A DNA stretch of 64,000 nucleotides from Paenibacillus cookii (GTDB lineage Bacteria > Bacillota > Bacilli > Paenibacillales > Paenibacillaceae). Under the pieces are notes generated by a model. It saw only the letters and a list, made by a program, of their open reading frames with translations, had not been told where the DNA came from and ran no database searches. Of this stretch, positions 8,760 to 16,713 are shown in pieces. The position numbers and the translations under genes are program-made. Numbering within the stretch: the stretch's first letter is position 1; each line of letters starts with the position of its first letter. The stretch is taken from contig NZ_BORW01000004.1 in NCBI RefSeq assembly GCF_018333375.1, forward strand, positions 124,001 through 188,000, read 5' to 3'.

Positions 8760-10574
8760 GTGAGACGCTTCCGATCCATACGCAGCCGCTTGTTCCTGCT
8801 TTTTATGGGATGCATGACGGGAATCCTGATATTGATGAGCATGCTGTATTACAATCGAACGTTATCGATCATTCACGCCAAGGTGGGCGACATCGCCGAA
8901 AAAAACATCTCCCAGACCGCGGGGCTGTTCAACTTGATGCTGCAGGGCTATAACAGCTTGTCCAAATCGCTGAACAGCAACTACGAGCTTACCCGCCTGC
9001 TGCAGGAAAAGCCGGACGATCCGGCGGCGGAAATCATCAACGAACGCACCATCACGAACATTATCGGGGCGGCCTACTATTCGCGGGACGATGTGCTGGG
9101 CATCCACATATTATCGCCCGACGGCAAGGTGTACAGCTACGAAAGGCAGTTTGCCGGGGTCATCGACAACAACTACGCCCAAACCGAATGGTATAAAAAG
9201 CTCGAAGCATCCTCGGGCAACATGGTCTGGCTCGGGTTATACCCCGGTTCGCCGATCAACACGCTGCAGGCGGAAAAGCAGGCGTTCGTGTTCGGGCGCA
9301 AGCTGTACGATTTGGATAACCATAAAGAGATCGGAATATTGATGATCGAAACGAACCCGTCTCCGATGATGGAAGCGCTGTCTAACGTGAGCATCAGTCC
9401 CGGAACGCAGGTTTACATTTTGGACGAAGCGAAAAAAATCATCGCCTCCTCCGAACGAAAAGGGGCCAAACGTCCGGAACTGGACCGGCTGCCGCAGCCG
9501 TCGCCGGAAGATAATATCTTCGTCGACGGCACGTCCAAGGAGCTGATCGTCGCCGCCAACACGACGATGGCCGGGTGGACGATTTACGGCCTGACGCCGA
9601 AACGGGACATCCAGGCGGAAGTTTATCGGACGACGAAAGTTTTGGTGGTTGTCGTGCTGGCGCTGATCATTTTATCGACGGTGCTGGCTTCGATCGTCTC
9701 CCGCAATATCGCGTCTCCGCTCAAGCTTTTGATCCGGGAGATGAAAAAGGTCGAGATGGGGAATTTCAGCGGTTCGGTCAACGTGGATTCCTTCGACGAA
9801 ATCAACAGCCTGGTCTCGTCGTTCAACCGGATGGTACACCGGATGGACGAGCTGATCGAAACGATCAAAATTTCGACCGTCAGCGAAAAAAACGCGCAGC
9901 TGCAAGCGCTGCAGGCGCAGGTGAATCCGCATTTCCTCTACAACACGCTCGACATGATTTATTGGATGCTGGACGAGCAGGAAAACGAACGGCTGAGCAG
10001 GGTGGTTCTGTCGCTTTCGCAAATGTTCAGGTACAGCAGCAATTGGGAAGAAGCGGCGCGAACCACGCTGGGGCGCGAATTAGAGCAAATCGGCCATTAC
10101 TTGACGATCATCGAAACGCGGCTCGGCGGAAGGCTGCAAACGAACATTGACGCAAACGCTGCCTGGCTGGACGCGCCGCTTCCGAAAATGACGATTCAGC
10201 CGATCATCGAAAACGCGGTCAAATACGGTTTGGAGCCGAAGGAAGGCATGGGCGTGCTGAACGTGCGCACGGAAAAGGAAGGGAACAAGCTGCTGATCAA
10301 AATCGAGGACAACGGAATGGGCATGGATGCCGGAACGCTGGAACGCGTAAAAGAGACGATGCACGCCAAACATCAGCGGCCGCCGGACGCGGATTCGCCC
10401 GGAAGAAGACGCGGTATCGGGCTGCGGAACGTACACGACCGCCTGGTGATGATGTTCGGCGGACCATACGGTTTGAGCATCGAAAGCAAGCCGCTGCAAG
10501 GAACGACGGTGACCGTTGCCATACCGATTCCGGCCGAAGGGGAGGACGAAGATGAACATATTGGTGGTGGATGA
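8760..10574 (+). CDS. YesM-type sensor histidine kinase
   Basis: This membrane kinase of about 604 residues has two transmembrane helices flanking a large extracellular Cache-like region, then a HAMP domain. A His_kinase domain follows, with phosphoacceptor His391 in NPHFLYNTL, and a C-terminal HATPase with IIENAVKYG (N box) and GIGLRNVHDRL (G box). I chose the GTG at 8760 because GGGGGAAG lies about 9 nt upstream; an ATG at 8706 would add 18 basic residues. Its 3' end overlaps the regulator gene by 23 nt, so the two are translationally coupled. It probably senses an extracellular sugar or the loaded binding protein. Confidence 0.92.
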   Translation: MRRFRSIRSRLFLLFMGCMTGILILMSMLYYNRTLSIIHAKVGDIAEKNISQTAGLFNLMLQGYNSLSKSLNSNYELTRLLQEKPDDPAAEIINERTITNIIGAAYYSRDDVLGIHILSPDGKVYSYERQFAGVIDNNYAQTEWYKKLEASSGNMVWLGLYPGSPINTLQAEKQAFVFGRKLYDLDNHKEIGILMIETNPSPMMEALSNVSISPGTQVYILDEAKKIIASSERKGAKRPELDRLPQPSPEDNIFVDGTSKELIVAANTTMAGWTIYGLTPKRDIQAEVYRTTKVLVVVVLALIILSTVLASIVSRNIASPLKLLIREMKKVEMGNFSGSVNVDSFDEINSLVSSFNRMVHRMDELIETIKISTVSEKNAQLQALQAQVNPHFLYNTLDMIYWMLDEQENERLSRVVLSLSQMFRYSSNWEEAARTTLGRELEQIGHYLTIIETRLGGRLQTNIDANAAWLDAPLPKMTIQPIIENAVKYGLEPKEGMGVLNVRTEKEGNKLLIKIEDNGMGMDAGTLERVKETMHAKHQRPPDADSPGRRRGIGLRNVHDRLVMMFGGPYGLSIESKPLQGTTVTVAIPIPAEGEDEDEHIGGG

Positions 10575-11745
10575 TGAGAGCGTGATCCGGGAGGGGATCA
10601 AGCGGACGATCCGCAAAGCGTTTCCCGGCCACCGCGTGCAATTGGCGGAGAATCCGGACGAAGCGGCGCAAATACTCCGGGGCGGCCAGATCGACGTGGT
10701 GCTGACGGATATTTTGATGCCAGGCATGACCGGGCTCGAATTGATGCAGGTGTCCCGGAGCAATTATCCGCACGTGAAATGGGTGATCATCTCCGCTTAT
10801 TCCGAATTTGCTTACGCCAAAGAAGCGGTTAGGCTCGGGGCCAAGGATTATATGCTGAAGCCGATCGGCAAGGAGGCGCTGATTTCGATGATCGGGCGGC
10901 TCGGAGAGGAAGTGGAGCGGGACGCCGAGCTGGAGCAGGAAACCCGGCTGCTTCGGAGCAACCTGAAGTTTTTGCGTGAAGCGGTATTCCAGCGCTGGGC
11001 GACGGGACTCGACATCGGGAACTTGGACATCGCCCCGTTCGTGGAGCGGTACCCCCGCTTTTATTTGGTGCTGGTCAAAATGGAAAGCGACGACACTGTA
11101 CATCTCGAGCATTTTATCGTCGAAAACGTGCTGACCGAGCTGATCGAACGCCACGGAAAAGGGTTCGTCACCAGCCTCGACGGCAAAAGCCTGCTGGGCC
11201 TTGTGACGCCGGATTCGCCGGACGGGGCAAAGCGCTTGAGCGACGAGCTGCGGCTGCATCTGAAAAAATACGTCAAGGTGCCGTTCCAAGTCGGGCTGTC
11301 CGAAGAGATCCGCGACTTTAACAGCATCCCGGCAGCGATCCGGGGGATGGGGAGGAAGTCCGGAACGCTCGAATTCGAATATTACGCCCCGGGCGGAAAC
11401 CGGGCGGTCGAAGTAGCCCTCCAGTATATCCGGGCGAACTACAATACCGACGTGACGCTGGAAAAGGTCGCCTCCGTCGTCTTTTTGAACCCGGCATACT
11501 TCAGCCAAGTGTTCAAGCAAAAAACCGGAAGCGGGTTCAAGGAATACGTCATATCGCTGCGGATGGAAAAAGCGATGGAACTGCTGAAGCATACGCAGCT
11601 GAAGCTGATCGACATCGCCGAAAAGGTCGGTTACCAGGACGTCAAACATTTCACGCAGGTTTTCCGCAAGCGGACGAACATGACGCCGACGGAATACCGG
11701 CAGCGGGGATGGGAGAAGGACGGGCTGAACCGAGCTTGTCCGTAG
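10552..11745 (+). CDS. YesN-type response regulator, AraC output
   Basis: This regulator of 397 residues has an N-terminal receiver with acidic pair D7-D8, phosphoacceptor D53 (LTDILMPG) and K103 (LKP). A central helical linker leads to a C-terminal AraC/XylS double helix-turn-helix (about 300-395) containing NPAYFSQVFKQKTG and the family end motif VGYQDVKHFTQVFRK. GGGGAGG precedes the ATG. It is the expected partner of the YesM-type kinase and probably activates the sugar-transport genes upstream. Confidence 0.93.
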   Translation: MNILVVDDESVIREGIKRTIRKAFPGHRVQLAENPDEAAQILRGGQIDVVLTDILMPGMTGLELMQVSRSNYPHVKWVIISAYSEFAYAKEAVRLGAKDYMLKPIGKEALISMIGRLGEEVERDAELEQETRLLRSNLKFLREAVFQRWATGLDIGNLDIAPFVERYPRFYLVLVKMESDDTVHLEHFIVENVLTELIERHGKGFVTSLDGKSLLGLVTPDSPDGAKRLSDELRLHLKKYVKVPFQVGLSEEIRDFNSIPAAIRGMGRKSGTLEFEYYAPGGNRAVEVALQYIRANYNTDVTLEKVASVVFLNPAYFSQVFKQKTGSGFKEYVISLRMEKAMELLKHTQLKLIDIAEKVGYQDVKHFTQVFRKRTNMTPTEYRQRGWEKDGLNRACP

Positions 11746-11782
11746 AAGGGAAGAAGGATGCGACTCTATATCCGCCTTGGGC

Positions 11783-11812
11783 CGTGCCAGTTCGACTGGC
11801 ACGTTTTTTTTC
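11783..11812 (+). terminator. Terminator of the sugar transport/sensing operon
   Basis: CGTGCCAG pairs with CTGGCACG over a TTCGA loop and is followed by eight T. Confidence 0.85.
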
Positions 11813-11873
11813 GTTTCTTGCCTAGGAAAGTCCGGATTTGAGCGGTGTTAGGAGATGCTCGCTAGGTTGCTTA

Positions 11874-11902
11874 TTGCCAAAAGGGAACAAATGTTCTATA
11901 AT
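11874..11902 (+). promoter_or_regulatory. Promoter of the serine hydrolase gene
   Basis: TTGCCA and a perfect TATAAT are 17 bp apart. A LexA-type palindrome fills the downstream part of the spacer and directly abuts the -10 element. Confidence 0.75.
11885..11896 (+). promoter_or_regulatory. LexA (SOS) operator in the serine hydrolase promoter
   Basis: GAAC-AAAT-GTTC is a perfect GAAC-N4-GTTC core of the Gram-positive LexA box. The outer flanking bases are G and T rather than C and G. Its position inside the promoter spacer predicts repression by LexA and induction by DNA damage. Confidence 0.7.
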
Positions 11903-11944
11903 TGATGTATTGTTACTTTGCTTGGGGACGGGGGAAGGAAAACA

Positions 11945-12985
11945 GTGGATCCAATGAGCGTCAGCGAACGGATGGATAGGGAGGGAATTCCCGGGTTAAG
12001 CATCGCATTCATTGAGGATGGTTTGATCAGCCATCGGGAGACCTGGGGAAAGCTTGCGGCGGGGGAGACGGAACCGGTCCGGATGGATACGATGTTTAAC
12101 GCATGTTCCATCAGCAAATTTGCGGCAAGCGTTTTAGCGCTTGTTCTGGTAGAGGAATGCGTCCTTCAATTGGATGAAGAAGCGAACCGGCGCCTGATAT
12201 CATGGAAGATTCCGGAGCATCCGCAATTCCGTTCCGGCCGCGTCACGCTGCGCAAGCTTCTTGGCCACCAAGCCGGCTTTTCGGATCCCGATGGAAGCTT
12301 TCCGACGTTGGCTAAGGACCGCAAAGCTCCGTCCATGGCGGAATTGTTAACAGGATTAACGGTTTATAGGCAGGGGCCTGCTTTACTGGTCGCCGAACCG
12401 GGAAGCCGGTTCATCTATTCGGATACGGGATTTTGCGTCATGCAGCTGCTGATCGAAGATGCGGCGGGGGAGCCGTTCGAAAAGCTGATGCAGAAAAAGA
12501 TATTTGAACCGCTGGGGATGAAAAACAGCCGTTTCGTCATGGACGAATCCGACATTCGGGCGGGATCGGCCGCCGGACATAACCGACATGGCGACCGGTT
12601 GGCCAGTCCCTATCCGATTTATCCGTACGCTGCGGCTGCCGGGCTTTGGACGACGCCGACGGACCTCGCGATGTTGGCCGCCGAGTTGATGGCATCGCTG
12701 CAAGGGAAGGGGATGTTGGGGATTTCCCCAAAGACCGCAAAGGAAATGTTTGCACCGCAGAACGGTTTTAAGTGGGCCGGGCTGGGCGTATTCATGGAAT
12801 GCCAGGGCGGGAAGCTGGAGATCAGCTCGCTCGGGTGGGGCAGCGGTTTCCAATGCATGATGACCGTTTATCCCGAGAAAGGCATAGGGGCGGTATGCAT
12901 GATGAACATGGATCCGGGGGTGCATCAAGCGGAGAGCCTCCTCGGATATATCACAACGATGTGGCAGCAGGAGAAATTCGGCTAA
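11945..12985 (+). CDS. Beta-lactamase-family serine hydrolase (class C-like), probable SOS gene
   Basis: This protein of 346 residues has the penicillin-binding-protein/beta-lactamase fold. The nucleophile motif is SISK (Ser55, Lys58) and the second motif is YSD at 158-160, where most relatives have YSN. A GWGSG stretch takes the place of the third motif. No signal peptide is visible, so it is probably cytoplasmic, unlike true class C beta-lactamases; esterase or D-aminopeptidase relatives are alternatives. GTG at 11945 has a GGAAGGA site 6 nt upstream; ATG at 11954 is the fallback start. A LexA box in its promoter and convergence with lexA suggest an SOS link. Confidence 0.85.
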   Translation: MDPMSVSERMDREGIPGLSIAFIEDGLISHRETWGKLAAGETEPVRMDTMFNACSISKFAASVLALVLVEECVLQLDEEANRRLISWKIPEHPQFRSGRVTLRKLLGHQAGFSDPDGSFPTLAKDRKAPSMAELLTGLTVYRQGPALLVAEPGSRFIYSDTGFCVMQLLIEDAAGEPFEKLMQKKIFEPLGMKNSRFVMDESDIRAGSAAGHNRHGDRLASPYPIYPYAAAAGLWTTPTDLAMLAAELMASLQGKGMLGISPKTAKEMFAPQNGFKWAGLGVFMECQGGKLEISSLGWGSGFQCMMTVYPEKGIGAVCMMNMDPGVHQAESLLGYITTMWQQEKFG

Positions 12986-12994
12986 CCCAAATAG

Positions 12995-13030
12995 AAAGCC
13001 CTTGTTCTCCTGGAAGAACAAGGGCTTGTC
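12995..13030. terminator. Bidirectional terminator between serine hydrolase and lexA
   Basis: AAGCCCTTGTTCT pairs with AGAACAAGGGCTT. The T-rich tail lies on the lexA (minus) side, so it mainly ends lexA. Confidence 0.75.
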
Positions 13031-13051
13031 CATTGGCGAGGCCAAAACGGA

Positions 13052-13678
13052 TCAATGAATGTCGCGGAACAAACCGACGACCTTGCCGAGAATGGTCACG
13101 TGATTCAAGCGCAGCGGCTCGTAAGACGGATTCTCCGGCTGAAGACGGATATGATCCTTTTCTTTATAGAACGTTTTAACGGTAGCTTCGTCCTCGTCCG
13201 TCATGGCAACGACGATATCTCCGTTATCAGCGGTCTGCTGCTGGCGGACGATGACGTAGTCGCCGTTGTGAATGCCCGCCTCGATCATGCTGTCCCCTAC
13301 GACCGATAGCATAAAGACTTTCTCGTCCCCGACAAAATGCTGGGGCAGAGGGAAATAATCCTCGATATTTTCCGTGGCGGTAATCGGTACGCCGGCCGTA
13401 ACCTTACCTACCACGGGAACCCGCGCGATCGTTTGCGTGAACAGGTTGCTGCTTTCGGATTCTTCCTGGCCCAAAATTTCAATGGCGCGAGGTTTCGTTG
13501 GGTCCCTGCGGATCAATCCCTTTTTCTCCAGTCTGTCCAGATGGCCGTGCACCGTCGAGCTGGAAGCCAGTCCGACGGCTTCGCCGATCTCGCGGACGGA
13601 AGGAGGATAACCTTTGGCCCGGACTTCGTTTCTTATAAATTCCAATATCGCTTGCTGCCGGCTAGATATCTTCGACAT
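13052..13678 (-). CDS. lexA: SOS repressor LexA
   Basis: This repressor of 208 residues has an N-terminal winged helix-turn-helix (about 1-65) and a C-terminal self-cleaving peptidase domain. The Ala95-Gly96 scissile bond lies in KVTAGVP. The catalytic dyad is Ser130 (VGDSMIEAG) and Lys168 (ATVKTF). RecA filaments trigger autocleavage and derepress SOS genes (family knowledge). Its own promoter spacer holds a perfect LexA box, so it is autoregulated. yneA diverges from it, the classic Bacillales arrangement. Confidence 0.98.
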   Translation of the reverse strand: MSKISSRQQAILEFIRNEVRAKGYPPSVREIGEAVGLASSSTVHGHLDRLEKKGLIRRDPTKPRAIEILGQEESESSNLFTQTIARVPVVGKVTAGVPITATENIEDYFPLPQHFVGDEKVFMLSVVGDSMIEAGIHNGDYVIVRQQQTADNGDIVVAMTDEDEATVKTFYKEKDHIRLQPENPSYEPLRLNHVTILGKVVGLFRDIH

Positions 13679-13711
13679 TCCCCATCAACCCCATTAGTAA
13701 CGTTTGGTAAA

Positions 13712-13740
13712 AGTATAACATAGAACTGCCGTTCGTACAA
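13712..13740 (-). promoter_or_regulatory. lexA promoter
   Basis: On the minus strand TTGTAC and TATACT are 17 bp apart, with a LexA box inside the spacer. Confidence 0.7.
13723..13734 (-). promoter_or_regulatory. LexA box, lexA autoregulation
   Basis: GAAC-TGCC-GTTC followed by G is a full core match placed in the lexA promoter spacer. Confidence 0.85.
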
Positions 13741-13781
13741 ACACAAGTTCTAAAACGGGAACATGATTTTTCCTTCATGGA

Positions 13782-13793
13782 GAACAATTGTTC
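13782..13793. promoter_or_regulatory. LexA box, central in the lexA-yneA intergenic region
   Basis: GAAC-AATT-GTTC is a perfect palindrome. It lies upstream of the yneA promoter. Confidence 0.85.
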
Positions 13794-13803
13794 GAAAAAA
13801 CTA

Positions 13804-13832
13804 TTGAACAAAACATGTGTTCGTGTTATATT
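13804..13832 (+). promoter_or_regulatory. yneA promoter
   Basis: TTGAAC and TATATT are separated by 17 bp, with a LexA box inside the spacer. Confidence 0.7.
13811..13822 (+). promoter_or_regulatory. LexA box in the yneA promoter
   Basis: AAAC-ATGT-GTTC followed by G has one mismatch to the core consensus. It sits between the -35 and -10 elements. Confidence 0.7.
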
Positions 13833-13844
13833 GTTCTCATACAA

Positions 13845-13856
13845 GAACAAATGTTT
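13845..13856 (+). promoter_or_regulatory. LexA-like box in the yneA leader
   Basis: GAAC-AAAT-GTTT has one mismatch and lies just before the yneA ribosome site. Confidence 0.55.
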
Positions 13857-13871
13857 GGAGGAACGGTTAAC

Positions 13872-14252
13872 ATGTTAAAATACAGTACATATCAAAGCAT
13901 ATATAATCATGAAATTTCCGGGGGAGACCGCAACGGCGGGAAACTAAAAGAACAGCTTCACGCTTTCCAGGCCATGTTCACACGGCGCCTGATGGTGAAG
14001 CTTCTGCTGATCGTCATAATTATGACGGCAGGGTGTACGGGCATGGTACGCGTATTTGCCGGTTCCCCTCAAGACGAGGTGCAAATGGAACAAATCGTTG
14101 TATCCCAAGGGGACACGCTATGGCAAATCGCCCGGGATCATAAACCGAAGGACATGGATACCCGCGCATACATTCAGATCATTAAGAAGACGAACCATCT
14201 GAAATCCAGCGGCATTCAAGCCGGAGATGTCCTTTCTCTTCCTATATATTAG
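13872..14252 (+). CDS. yneA: SOS cell-division suppressor YneA
   Basis: This 126-residue protein has a basic cytoplasmic N-terminus, one transmembrane helix (LMVKLLLIVIIMTAGCTGMV) and a C-terminal LysM domain beginning VVSQGDTLWQIARDH. That is the YneA layout. In B. subtilis YneA is made on DNA damage and delays septation until repair is complete. A GGAGG ribosome site 10 nt upstream fixes the ATG at 13872. Identity is supported by divergence from lexA, by LexA boxes in its promoter and by ynzC downstream. The cytoplasmic tail is longer than I would expect. Confidence 0.92.
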   Translation: MLKYSTYQSIYNHEISGGDRNGGKLKEQLHAFQAMFTRRLMVKLLLIVIIMTAGCTGMVRVFAGSPQDEVQMEQIVVSQGDTLWQIARDHKPKDMDTRAYIQIIKKTNHLKSSGIQAGDVLSLPIY

Positions 14253-14269
14253 ACTTCGTTTTTACGCCT

Positions 14270-14309
14270 AAGAGCTTGGTAAGGTTCACGCCTTGACAAG
14301 CTCTTTTTC
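14270..14309 (+). terminator. Terminator after yneA
   Basis: AGAGCTTG pairs with CAAGCTCT and is followed by TTTTCT. It partly isolates ynzC from yneA. Confidence 0.7.
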
Positions 14310-14353
14310 TCATGGCAAAGTTAGGTATGAATTGATTATTGGAGGAGTCATGT

Positions 14354-14548
14354 ATGGATATCGACAGCTTAGTTCAGCGCATTAACGAGCTTGCGCGCAA
14401 AGACAAGGAGACTGGCCTGACCAAGGAAGAAACCGAAGAACGTGCGAAATTGCGCGAGAGATATCTTCAAAACGTCCGTCGGAACTTCAGGGCCCAGTTG
14501 GATTCGATCGAATGGGTAGAAGACCGCAATGACGGAAAGCGCAAATAA
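14354..14548 (+). CDS. ynzC: DUF896 protein YnzC
   Basis: This small cytoplasmic helical-hairpin protein of 64 residues contains the DUF896 core (LVQRINELARK, LTKEETEERAKLRERYL). A GGAGGAG site precedes the ATG at 14354. In B. subtilis the gene follows yneA-yneB in an SOS operon; here the yneB resolvase-like gene is missing and a terminator lies between. The molecular function is unknown. Confidence 0.9.
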   Translation: MDIDSLVQRINELARKDKETGLTKEETEERAKLRERYLQNVRRNFRAQLDSIEWVEDRNDGKRK

Positions 14549-14582
14549 AAATACAGAACATCATGGTTAAGGGGGAAACACG

Positions 14583-15128
14583 ATGTCCCGATCTTGGGAA
14601 AGAATGGTTCAGAAAAACTCGGCTCAATTAAACAAGCAGCGTAAAAAACAGGGGAAACCTTCGCTGTATTCCTCGAACGGTTCCGCCACGGCCGACGTCT
14701 TCAAAGGGCGGAATTTCGTTCTTCCCATCACGCTGGTAGCGCTTGCCGTCATTTACCTTTTGCTCGGCATGTCGAGCCAGCAGGCGGCGATGAACACCTC
14801 CTTGAATTGGATCGTGGTCGGATTGTACGTATTGCTGGCGATCATGATTTTTTTGCGCCGTCCGTTTCTTAAAGTGGACAAAAACACGCTTTCCACGATC
14901 AAGTTCAATCGCGACCGGCGTTTGACGGCGGACCAAATCGCCAAAATCAAAGCCGGATCCGGTTCGATCGTGATCGAAATGAAAGGAACGAAGGGGAAAA
15001 AGGGCAAGGAAATAAAGGGCGGCAATTGGGTGTTTACCCGTTTGATCAACCGCTACGATACCGAAGCCATGGCCGAACGTCTCGAGCGTTTTGCCGCCTC
15101 TTTTAATATTCCGTTTGAAAAACAATAG
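14583..15128 (+). CDS. Two-helix membrane protein, hypothetical
   Basis: This 181-residue protein has a basic N-terminal 45 residues, two transmembrane helices (about 46-62 and 75-91) and a C-terminal cytoplasmic domain of about 90 residues that is very rich in Lys and Arg (KGTKGKKGKEIKGG). An AAGGGGG site precedes the ATG. It follows ynzC by 34 nt and may be co-transcribed. I do not recognise a named family. Confidence 0.75.
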   Translation: MSRSWERMVQKNSAQLNKQRKKQGKPSLYSSNGSATADVFKGRNFVLPITLVALAVIYLLLGMSSQQAAMNTSLNWIVVGLYVLLAIMIFLRRPFLKVDKNTLSTIKFNRDRRLTADQIAKIKAGSGSIVIEMKGTKGKKGKEIKGGNWVFTRLINRYDTEAMAERLERFAASFNIPFEKQ

Positions 15129-15159
15129 AACAGATTAACGTTGGGAGAGGGATGGGAAG

Positions 15160-15963
15160 ATGGGAGTTACCGCCGTTTTTTTTGATTTGGACGATACGTT
15201 GTTGTGGGATGAGCGCAGCGTGAAGGAATCCTTCCAAGCGACCTGCGAAACGGCCGCCGCCAAAACCGGCGTCGACGCGGAGGCGCTTGAAGCGGCTGTC
15301 CGCAAAGAGGCGCGGGCATTGTACGAGTCATACGACACGTATGCTTTTACCGCCATGATCGGCATTAACCCGTTTGAAGCATTATGGGGGGAATTTACCG
15401 TAGGGAAGCAGCCCGAGTTTCAACGGATGGCCGAAATCGTCCCTGAATACCGGAAGGAATCTTGGCGCCGCGGCCTCGCCGAGCTGGGTGTGGAAGACGC
15501 GCAGCTGGCCGAAGAACTTGCCCGACAATTCGGGATGGAAAGACGCTCCCGCCCCCATGTCTATGAAGAAACGTTCCAAGTGCTGCAAGAGCTGAAAGGG
15601 AACTATAAGCTTCTGTTGCTGACGAACGGCTGCCCGGGATTGCAGCAGGAAAAACTGGATGGCGTACCGGAGCTGGTCCCTTATTTCGATCAAGTCGTCA
15701 TTTCGGGCAATTTCGGCAAAGGCAAGCCGGATCCCACCATTTTTGAGCATGCGCTCTCCCGCCTGGGCGTAACCCCGGATGAAGCCGTCATGGTAGGCGA
15801 CAAACTTTCGACGGACATTAAAGGCGGACTGGCCGCCGGGTTAACGACGGTTTGGATCAACCGCAACGGCAAGCCGTATCATTCGAACATCCAGCCGCAT
15901 TATGAAATCAAGCATTTGTCCGAGCTGCACGGTATTTTGGAGTCTATGAAGCAGCAAGTTTAA
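15160..15963 (+). CDS. HAD-superfamily phosphatase (YsaA/YfnB-like)
   Basis: This hydrolase of 267 residues has motif I FFDLDDTLLWD near residue 6, motif II as LLTNG, motif III Lys in GKGKPDPTIF and motif IV VGDKLSTDIKGG. A helical C1-type cap lies between motifs I and II. It should dephosphorylate a small metabolite such as a nucleotide or sugar phosphate. The substrate cannot be read from sequence. The gene is 31 nt downstream of the preceding membrane-protein gene and is followed by a terminator, so it probably ends that unit. Confidence 0.9.
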   Translation: MGVTAVFFDLDDTLLWDERSVKESFQATCETAAAKTGVDAEALEAAVRKEARALYESYDTYAFTAMIGINPFEALWGEFTVGKQPEFQRMAEIVPEYRKESWRRGLAELGVEDAQLAEELARQFGMERRSRPHVYEETFQVLQELKGNYKLLLLTNGCPGLQQEKLDGVPELVPYFDQVVISGNFGKGKPDPTIFEHALSRLGVTPDEAVMVGDKLSTDIKGGLAAGLTTVWINRNGKPYHSNIQPHYEIKHLSELHGILESMKQQV

Positions 15964-15994
15964 CCGGCCAAGCATGATATGCGATTTGTTAATT

Positions 15995-16038
15995 AAAAGT
16001 CTGCCGTTTGCGGTTTTGCCGCATGCGCAGGCTTTTTT
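15995..16038 (+). terminator. Terminator after the HAD gene
   Basis: CTGC-CGTTTGCGG pairs with CCGCATGCGCAG over a TTTTG loop and is followed by six T. Confidence 0.8.
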
Positions 16039-16195
16039 CATGATCTTATTGCGGGATCGCCCCAGCGCATTGCTAATATTGTCATCAATTTGTGATCAAC
16101 CCGCCGTTTTGGAAGCCTGAAAAGCATGTATAATAAATGAAGTGCGGTCAAAAAGCCTACATATCTGCAGATTGACGTAAGGGAGTGGCAGGAAT

Positions 16196-16609
16196 TTGAA
16201 AAAGAAATATGTTTTCATAGGCATCATCTTGCTTGTCGTTTTTGCTTTGGCAGGCTGCGGCGGCAGCGGCGGACATGACGGCATGAACATGGATGAAGGC
16301 ATGATGGAACCGTTAAAGGTCGATTTAACTTTGAATCCGGAGCAGGCAAAAGTCGGGGAAAAGGTTTCGATTGAAGTGTTGGTTACGCAGAAGGATCAAA
16401 AAGTGGATAAAGCGGATGAAGTCGAAATCGAAATCATAAAAGACGGCGACAGCAGCGTGCACGAGAAAGTGCCTGCCGAAAACGCGGGGGACGGAAAATA
16501 CGTGCTCGAAAAAACGTTCGACGGCGCGGGAACCTATAAAATCACCTCTCATGTAACCTACGGACCGCAGCATACGATGCCGACCAAAAGTTTGACCGTG
16601 AGCGAGTAA
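16196..16609 (+). CDS. FixH/YtkA-like lipoprotein
   Basis: This lipoprotein of 137 residues has lipobox LAGC with Cys at 21, then a short His/Met-rich stretch (GGHDGMNMDEGMMEP) that could bind copper. An immunoglobulin-like FixH/YtkA domain follows (LTLNPEQAKVGEKVSIEVLV ... YGPQHTMP). It is anchored on the outer face of the membrane. Relatives are linked to copper handling or cytochrome oxidase assembly; that function is inferred. Translation starts at TTG with GGGAG about 10 nt upstream. The gene stands alone. Confidence 0.82.
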   Translation: MKKKYVFIGIILLVVFALAGCGGSGGHDGMNMDEGMMEPLKVDLTLNPEQAKVGEKVSIEVLVTQKDQKVDKADEVEIEIIKDGDSSVHEKVPAENAGDGKYVLEKTFDGAGTYKITSHVTYGPQHTMPTKSLTVSE

Positions 16610-16623
16610 CGGAATAAGAATGT

Positions 16624-16672
16624 AAAAACGAACCCCGTCCCTTGGACAACAAGGAGCGGGGTTCGTTGCATG
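16624..16672. terminator. Bidirectional terminator between the lipoprotein gene and mtnD
   Basis: AACGAACCCCG pairs with CGGGGTTCGTT. A T-run is present on the minus side, where it ends mtnD. Confidence 0.75.
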
Positions 16673-16713
16673 TATGTCATGAACGGGAGGAAGGCCTGAC
16701 TTCCAATCTCCGT

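Noticed and set aside
10297..11802. Long minus-strand open frame opposite the response regulator
   Set aside because: It is antisense to a complete AraC-type regulator and crosses its terminator; composition is non-protein-like.
13760..13780. Further LexA-like half-site GAACATGATTTTTC
   Set aside because: Only one half matches; spacing and the second half do not fit GAAC-N4-GTTC.
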